Shown here one piece after another: positions 58,742 to 64,000 of a stretch of 64,000 nucleotides of DNA. The DNA lies in the NCBI GenBank assembly GCA_001687465.1, contig LVLI01000341.1, positions 62,001 to 126,000 on the forward strand. The letters run 5' to 3'. The stretch comes from Halocafeteria seosinensis. Taxonomy: Eukaryota; Sar; Bigyra; Bicosoecida. Each line of letters opens with the position of its first letter. The first letter of the stretch is position 1. Below the pieces are notes generated by a model. That model saw nothing but the letters and a program-made list of their open reading frames with translations, was not told the origin of the DNA and did not search any database. The position numbers and the translations under genes were made by a program.

Positions 58742-61700
58742 TCACTTCCCTCTGACGAAATTTACGACGCGGGGCGATGCACCACTCCTCGTTTTTCGGA
58801 AGCGAGCGAGGTCCACGGGTTTTCTCGGTTTAAAATTTAACCCATCTTTACGTTGCTTCTCCAGCTTTTCGGCTTGTTGTCGACGATATGCTTCATCCAG
58901 ATGGGGAGTGGAGCGAATGGCCCAGTCGCGATACGGTGACAAATCGACCGGTTTCCTCAACGCACTGCCGGTATCGTGCTTACTCCCTTCCCAAGCCTCG
59001 ACAGTTTGCCGTCTAGATGCCTCGTCCAGCCGAGGGGTTGATTTCACAGCCCATCCTCGGTAGTACGAAAGGTCAACAGGTGTGTTCATCCGTTGTCCAC
59101 GACGGCCCTCTTCGGAAGAAATGCTAGTACTCTCCGAATTATACCATTGGAGCATTTCATCAGACTGTCTTATGAGACCGTTATACTTTTGTTCTTCTTC
59201 AGTATGTGTCAATTCCTGTTGATTGCTTGCACTGCGGACTGATGTGCTCGCGGTGGGGCGCCCTTCTCGCAGCGTTCTACCCTCATGCGAAAACTGCCGC
59301 CTCCTCCCAGGAAGGTCGTTCGGACGAGCAGGCCCTTCGGTAGAACGCTCGACCGTACGTTCCCTTACGTTCCGTATCCGTTCCTGTTGTATACTAGAAG
59401 AATTTCTTTCATCGTCTATGCGACGCGTTTCGGTGACGAACTTCCTTCGCAAAGCACTGTTCGGCGGAATACTATCGTCCACACAACTCCCAATTGCATC
59501 GAGCGTAATGATGGGCCTGTCATCTGGATCAATCGATTCATGGATACAGTCTCCAAAAGCATCAAGGGTAATTGTGTGGAACTCATCTTCCGCGCCGGCT
59601 CCCGATGCTCTTTCGTGGTTGAGCTCATCTTCAACGCCTGACCCATCTACTACTGAATTGCCGCTCGAGTTCTGTACCACGTTGTCTTTGGGAGTAGCTT
59701 CCGGAACCTGAGCATCTGGTTGGCTCACGTGTTCCTCGGCTAGAGATTCTGCTTTTCCGGGAATTGGCTCTTTCAAGTCTGCTACGTAATGAACCAAGGG
59801 GCTATCCGCTAGTAATCGAGTTTGGTTTCCCGCCTCTCCCGGCTGAAAATCATCATCACTACCCTCCGCGGCCTGTTGATTCAGCTTAGCTGCATCCTGC
59901 ATCTCCGTTGCTGCTTCCCCATCGTCGGTAACTTCGTCGTTTCTTCCAGGTTCATCCACACTTGAGCTCTCAGATGCAAACACATGTGGCGTTTCATCCA
60001 TCTCTTTTAAGCGCTCCACCGCGTTTTCATCTTTATCTTTAGGAACGTAGTTTTGGGGAATTTCTTCTCCGATGCCACTGTCTTCCTCTAATTGACTGGC
60101 GCCGGTTCCTTCCGAAGGCGTGGGTCCATAATAACCACCTTCCTCCTCCCGGGTGGGGAACTTTGGAGCCTCCTGTTCGTCCAATTTCGATCCTCTCTCA
60201 ATATCGTCATCAACAACAGAATTACAGTTCCCACCTAAATCATTCCTAGTCTCAGTTGCGAATATATCTGGACTGTCGTCCGTAGATTGCAAGCGTTCGA
60301 CCTTATTCTCGTCCTCAGCAATAGGAGCGGAGTTCCGACCACTAACATCTTCGACGTTTTTGGCGTCATCTAAATGACTCGCGTCGACCTCCTCAAAAGG
60401 CGTACGTTCATACGACTCTTCATTGGGAGATTCGTCCAGAAGCAGAGAAGCGAACCTCGGGGCCGCCTCTTCTTCCGAATTTACGTCGGACTCTGATTCT
60501 CTCTCGATATCAGTCACAGAATCAGAACCTGTACTTGAGGCTCTACCAGTTTCAGCTGCAGGAATACCTTCATCATTCGTTTTTGAGCGTACAACCTCGT
60601 TATCTTCTTCGCTAACAGGAGCGACATTTTGAAAGCTATCTTCGACATTGTCGCCTTCATCATTTAGATTTTTGTCGTACCCTTCAAACGACGAAGGTGC
60701 GTGACTCTCATCGACCTTCTCGTTGAGAGACTCGTCTGCATACATTGGAGCAAACCTCGGAGCGTCCTCCTCGTCCACATCAACCCCCGAATCCGATTCT
60801 CGCTCGACGTCATCGTGGTTGCCCACAGACTCAGAGCCCATATTTGAGCCTCTCCCTGTCTCCGTTGCGACAGCATGCGGACCCTGACCCACAGTTTTCT
60901 TCTTGTCATCTGATGGACTCGTGTGGTTCTCTTCAAACGCCGCAGCAGGTCCCTGATTCTCATCGTCCTTCTCGTTAAAAGACTCGTCTGCATACATTGG
61001 AGCAAACCTCGGAACGTCCTCCTCGTCCACATCAACCCCCGAATCCGATTCTCGCTCGACGTCATCGTGGTTGCCCACAGACTCAGAGCCCATATTTGAG
61101 CCTCTCCCTGTCTCCGTTGCGACAGCATGCGGACCCTGATCCACAGTTTTCTTCTTGTCATCTGATGGGCTCGTGTGGTTCTCTTCAAACGGCGCAGCAG
61201 GTCCCTGATTCTCATCGTCCTCCTCGTTGAGAGACTCGTCTGCATACATTGGAGCAAACCTCGGAACGTTCTCCTCGTCCACATCAACCCCCGAATCCGA
61301 TTCTCGCTCGACGTCATCGTGGTTGCCCACAGACTCAGAGCCCATATTTGAGCCTCTCCCTGTCTCCGTTGCGACAGCATGCGGACCCTGATCCACAGTT
61401 TTCTTCTTGTCATCTGATGGGCTCGTGTGGTTCTCTTCAAACGGCGCAGCAGGTCCCTGATTCTCATCGTCCTCCTCGTTGAGAGACTCGTCTGCATACA
61501 TTGGAGCAAACCTCGGAGCGTCCTCCTCGTCCACATCAACCCCCGAATCCGATTCTCGCTCGACGTCATCGTGGTTGCCCACAGACTCAGAGCCCATATT
61601 TGAGCCTCTTCCTGTCTCCGTTGCGACAGCATGCGGACCCTGATCCACAGTTTTCTTCTTGTCATCTGATGGACTCGTGTGGTTCTCTTCAAACGACACA

Positions 61701-64000
61701 GGTCTGTGATTCTCACCGTCGTCATCGTACAGAAACTCATCTGCATCTGGGGCATATGCAGCTTCCTCTTTGTTTTCGCTATCGGTTTCACCATCAATAG
61801 AAGACTCCTCAGATCCGGAGTAAGTCGTCTTGTCTTCGTTCGGTAGACTGTCCGTATATACATGTGCGAATGTAGGTGTTTCTTGCTCCTCAATATCTGC
61901 GTCTGAATCAGACTCTCGCCCGTCATCTTCGCCAGCACTTGAGCCCCGCCCCTTGCCAGCCAAGGGCAAATGCGGGGTTTCTTCAGCACTCTGTATATGC
62001 TCAGTCCCATTTAGAGGAGAATCTTGAGCACTATTTTCCCCCATACCCTTTGTGTCATCTAGTTGACTCAAAGGAGAAGCTTCAGCTGCTTCTGGATGCA
62101 AAGACTTCTCATTATTCCCGTCCACAGGTTCTGCGTCCACTGGAGCAAATCTTGGGGTATCCCGCTCGGGCGTACCAAAGTCCGAATATGATTCACTGTT
62201 GTCATCCCCCGCAGAGTCCGACTCCATATTTGCTAACTTCCCAACATCATCAGCGGGCCGTATATGCTCAGCTCGGGCATTAAACGACGTTGGGGTTCCC
62301 CCGGCACCATATGGTTTCGCAACGTTTGATGCATCTTGTCCAGCCTTGGCCGTACTAGGCTCAGAGGCGTCGAAGACACCTTCTTCATCACTTGAAGCAC
62401 TATCAGCATACACATGAGCGAATCTTGGAGTATATGCCTCTTCATCGCCCTGGGAGTCTTCATCAGTATCATCTAGTGAAAGAGTCGCAGCTGCGTCAGG
62501 TCCAGCCATATTAGACTCAGGTTCACGATTACGCGAAGTATCGGTACCCAAGTCTCCGTAGTCATATGGGGCGTGAGTTTCGTCATCATTATTATTGGAA
62601 GCAGGAGGTAGTCCGCCAGTCGATTCGACAAGGTGATTCATATCGTCGTCCTCTTTGCTCCCTCCATCATCAACAACGCTGGACGGTCTCTCTGTCGCTA
62701 AATTGGAATACGATGGAGTGGGTCGCAGTGCGCCAGAGTCTTTGGCATCAACTTCTGAGTCATCCCCAGACTCTGCCTGAGCACGGAAAGACTCGTTGTC
62801 AAGTAAGGCTTGGTTCTTGGGAGGATCATTTAAGGCTCCCCTATTCTCGGGTTGTGATGGAGGACGTTCGTGTTCCTCCTCAGGGGCACACACGGAAGCG
62901 AAGTTCGGGGCATCGCCCGAATCTTCCCAATCGTCAAAGGAGTCCTCTTCTACGTGATCTAGAACAGCCTCCGAAGGGCGGCTTGCGGACCGCTGCCTGG
63001 CAAAAGTATCGTCCGTTTCTTTTCCATTGCTGTGAGGTGTCCTGTCTGTTAACACGGAAGCAAATTGCGGAATTGTATCGACGTCCATTTCTCCACTAGA
63101 TTCGTCCTCTTCCTGTTCATGAGGCGTCGCATCACGTACTAGGTTCGTAGGCTCAACAGGGGCGAAACTAGGGGTGCACTCCTCCTCCACATCTTCTTCA
63201 GAATCATTGTCGTAAGGGACCCTCGAAGCAGACGAGTTATTGTGCAAAAGTGCTGTCGGAACTGTTCCATCACAATCAATTTCATTGTGATCATGTATAC
63301 CCTGACCCTGTTCATCTCCAGGGACGCGGGCCTCTTCTTTCACCCCATCTGCTTCATTGGACTGTTCCGGTTCTGAACCCTGCATTTGCCCGGTCTCAGC
63401 GACACCTACTTCCTGCGGCATTACTTGCTTTCGAGCAACTCCTTCGTCGTCTGATGTAGCTTCCGATTGCACTGGTGCAAAACTAGCAATGTCGGAACCA
63501 TTCGCGTCGTCACTCGCAGTATCCTCTTCAGGTTCCACTGTCGCGAACCTAGGCACGAATTCGTCATGATGGTCGCTCGTAGAATCGTGGTCGTCCTCCG
63601 AGATTGATGAAGTGTTGGGCCGGACGAATTCCATTGTTCCCCGTTCCCAGTCTGCAAGTTCATGGGGACGATTACCGGCTTTTCCACCCGGCGTCTCCTT
63701 TCCAGGAGAGTCCACATGGGGACGCTCGTTAGGATGCGTTCCCTTCACTGTGTCGCTATCCTCATGTTCTTCCTCAACTTGTGTCGAAATAGGAGCGAAG
63801 CGTGGCACTCTGCTATCCTCTGCGTCGCCATCTGAATCGTATTCTTCCCCCCGCTCTTCCTTCGAATCAGAAGGGATTCCATCGTCTATCTCATCGTTCT
63901 TAGGCTCATTACTAGATTCTGCAACGAACGGCCTTGTTTCCTCTTCTACGGAAGGTAAAGATGCATCATTAATAAGCTTTCCGGGAGTGTCGGTGTCTTT
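58742..64000 (-). CDS. Giant acidic repeat protein, partial at 5' end
   Basis: At least 1752 aa on the minus strand. The frame is open to position 64000, so the N-terminus lies outside. Position 63808 is GTG, a Val within 'SRVPRFAP', not a start. The protein is dominated by Asp, Glu, Ser and Gly and is probably disordered. Fourteen clear copies and one degenerate copy of a hydrophobic island occur, each in an acidic setting: PRFAPV, PSFAPV, PQFASV, PNFASV, PRFAHV, PTFAHV and PRFAPM variants. A tandem 84-aa array lies at 60735-61695. Near the C-terminus 'ITLDAFGDCIHESI' and 'ITLDAIGSCVDDSI' are a tandem pair. The last 100 residues are basic and carry three copies of [P][VL]DLSxYRxW..PRLD. No enzymatic domain is seen. 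Function unknown. Confidence 0.85.
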   Translation of the reverse strand, partial: KDTDTPGKLINDASLPSVEEETRPFVAESSNEPKNDEIDDGIPSDSKEERGEEYDSDGDAEDSRVPRFAPISTQVEEEHEDSDTVKGTHPNERPHVDSPGKETPGGKAGNRPHELADWERGTMEFVRPNTSSISEDDHDSTSDHHDEFVPRFATVEPEEDTASDDANGSDIASFAPVQSEATSDDEGVARKQVMPQEVGVAETGQMQGSEPEQSNEADGVKEEARVPGDEQGQGIHDHNEIDCDGTVPTALLHNNSSASRVPYDNDSEEDVEEECTPSFAPVEPTNLVRDATPHEQEEDESSGEMDVDTIPQFASVLTDRTPHSNGKETDDTFARQRSASRPSEAVLDHVEEDSFDDWEDSGDAPNFASVCAPEEEHERPPSQPENRGALNDPPKNQALLDNESFRAQAESGDDSEVDAKDSGALRPTPSYSNLATERPSSVVDDGGSKEDDDMNHLVESTGGLPPASNNNDDETHAPYDYGDLGTDTSRNREPESNMAGPDAAATLSLDDTDEDSQGDEEAYTPRFAHVYADSASSDEEGVFDASEPSTAKAGQDASNVAKPYGAGGTPTSFNARAEHIRPADDVGKLANMESDSAGDDNSESYSDFGTPERDTPRFAPVDAEPVDGNNEKSLHPEAAEASPLSQLDDTKGMGENSAQDSPLNGTEHIQSAEETPHLPLAGKGRGSSAGEDDGRESDSDADIEEQETPTFAHVYTDSLPNEDKTTYSGSEESSIDGETDSENKEEAAYAPDADEFLYDDDGENHRPVSFEENHTSPSDDKKKTVDQGPHAVATETGRGSNMGSESVGNHDDVERESDSGVDVDEEDAPRFAPMYADESLNEEDDENQGPAAPFEENHTSPSDDKKKTVDQGPHAVATETGRGSNMGSESVGNHDDVERESDSGVDVDEENVPRFAPMYADESLNEEDDENQGPAAPFEENHTSPSDDKKKTVDQGPHAVATETGRGSNMGSESVGNHDDVERESDSGVDVDEEDVPRFAPMYADESFNEKDDENQGPAAAFEENHTSPSDDKKKTVGQGPHAVATETGRGSNMGSESVGNHDDVERESDSGVDVDEEDAPRFAPMYADESLNEKVDESHAPSSFEGYDKNLNDEGDNVEDSFQNVAPVSEEDNEVVRSKTNDEGIPAAETGRASSTGSDSVTDIERESESDVNSEEEAAPRFASLLLDESPNEESYERTPFEEVDASHLDDAKNVEDVSGRNSAPIAEDENKVERLQSTDDSPDIFATETRNDLGGNCNSVVDDDIERGSKLDEQEAPKFPTREEEGGYYGPTPSEGTGASQLEEDSGIGEEIPQNYVPKDKDENAVERLKEMDETPHVFASESSSVDEPGRNDEVTDDGEAATEMQDAAKLNQQAAEGSDDDFQPGEAGNQTRLLADSPLVHYVADLKEPIPGKAESLAEEHVSQPDAQVPEATPKDNVVQNSSGNSVVDGSGVEDELNHERASGAGAEDEFHTITLDAFGDCIHESIDPDDRPIITLDAIGSCVDDSIPPNSALRRKFVTETRRIDDERNSSSIQQERIRNVRERTVERSTEGPARPNDLPGRRRQFSHEGRTLREGRPTASTSVRSASNQQELTHTEEEQKYNGLIRQSDEMLQWYNSESTSISSEEGRRGQRMNTPVDLSYYRGWAVKSTPRLDEASRRQTVEAWEGSKHDTGSALRKPVDLSPYRDWAIRSTPHLDEAYRRQQAEKLEKQRKDGLNFKPRKPVDLARFRKTRSGASPRVVNFVRGK
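58763..59079 (-). repeat. Three C-terminal DLSxYRxW motifs
   Basis: PVDLSYYRGWAVKSTPRLDE (59020-59079) and PVDLSPYRDWAIRSTPHLDE (58892-58951) are near-identical repeats separated by a basic linker. PVDLARFRKTRSGASPRVV (58763-58819) is a degenerate third copy that ends the protein. Related to the motif at the C-terminus of the kinesin-like gene. Confidence 0.88.
60735..61695 (-). repeat. 252-bp tandem repeat array (84 aa, about 3.8 units)
   Basis: Units repeat at exactly 252 bp (equivalent points at 60745, 60997, 61249 and 61501) and are nearly identical, differing at a handful of bases such as ACC/ATC in the 'GPxxTV' part. Each encodes PRFAPMYADES..., then FEENHTSPSDDKKKTV, GPHAVATETGRGSNMGSES and VERESDSGVDVDE. 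In-frame length conserves the acidic period. Recent duplication or gene conversion is implied. The copy number may be unreliable in a draft assembly. Confidence 0.95.

Noticed and set aside
60664-62010. 448-codon minus-strand frame in the repeat region
   Set aside because: Arg/Met/Trp-rich reading is a frame-shifted shadow of the acidic protein, kept open by the 252-bp periodicity. The plus-strand 77-codon frames in the array are shadows too.
63808-63810. Start codon of the acidic giant at 63808
   Set aside because: The codon is GTG (Val) in an open frame that continues unbroken to 64000; the start is outside the window.
1-64000. CRISPR arrays, insertion sequences, prophage or rRNA/tRNA genes
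   Set aside because: No spaced direct repeats with unique spacers, no transposase frame and no recognisable tRNA A/B boxes were found; the gene set is eukaryotic nuclear.

Overview
This is a gene-dense stretch of a nuclear genome from a single-celled (or otherwise compact) eukaryote. About 25 protein genes occupy 64 kb. Most carry one to five short GT-AG introns, nearly all 55-86 nt long, and the proteins are eukaryote-specific: WASH complex strumpellin, PAN2 deadenylase, RRP4 exosome subunit, TAF10, mitochondrial mS29/DAP3, ERV1/ALR and a kinesin. I cannot name the lineage. The mixture (WASH, Dcd1-like Ntn-hydrolase, sphingolipid synthase with a PAP2 fold, fungal/plant-like omega-6 desaturase, stefin) fits a protist outside animals and fungi. 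No clearly plastid-targeted protein was seen. Two ambiguous bases at 14650 and 14661 show a draft assembly. No rRNA, tRNA, CRISPR, insertion sequence or viral gene was found.

Layout. 1-1417 has no gene. 1418-5356 (+) strumpellin and 5380-7047 (-) a secreted C45-type Ntn-hydrolase converge with 23 bp between stops. 7850-9172 (+) is a delta-12/omega-6 fatty acid desaturase, 9291-11115 (-) an alpha/beta hydrolase fused to a long charged helix, 11467-12627 (+) a bHLH factor, 12754-13760 (-) a UCHL3-type deubiquitinase. 14119-15896, 16331-21658 and 22662-31754 (all +) are an orphan of 498 aa, an orphan of 1775 aa and a 2986-aa Armadillo-repeat giant with a PH-like tail. 32826-37062 (-) is PAN2, 37181-38274 (+) mitochondrial IF-3, 38559-39467 (-) a sphingomyelin/inositolphosphoceramide synthase-like enzyme, 40213-40854 (-) a four-exon stefin, 41098-42295 (+) a membrane-anchored TrmO, 42636-43571 (+) a sterol desaturase-family enzyme, 43911-44489 (-) a secreted orphan, 44982-45730 (+) TAF10, 45788-46881 (-) RRP4, 47119-49332 (+) mS29/DAP3, 49398-53688 (-) a divergent kinesin, 54861-56477 (+) a purple acid phosphatase, 57806-58710 (+) ERV1/ALR, and 58742-64000 (-) a huge acidic repeat protein that runs off the window.

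The genes are not operonic. Neighbours usually alternate in strand, giving divergent pairs with short shared promoters and convergent pairs with 23-370 bp between stops. Several belong to common themes: lipid metabolism (desaturase, sphingolipid synthase, sterol desaturase), RNA turnover (PAN2, RRP4), mitochondrial translation and import (IF-3, mS29, ERV1), and endosome/cytoskeleton (strumpellin, kinesin).

The most unusual content is the right end. A kinesin-like protein with a damaged Switch I and a very acidic protein with about 14 copies of a 'PRFAPV'-like motif both end in the same short motif, [VL]DLSxYRxW followed by PRL. I know no described family that combines these; it is the best candidate here for an undescribed system.
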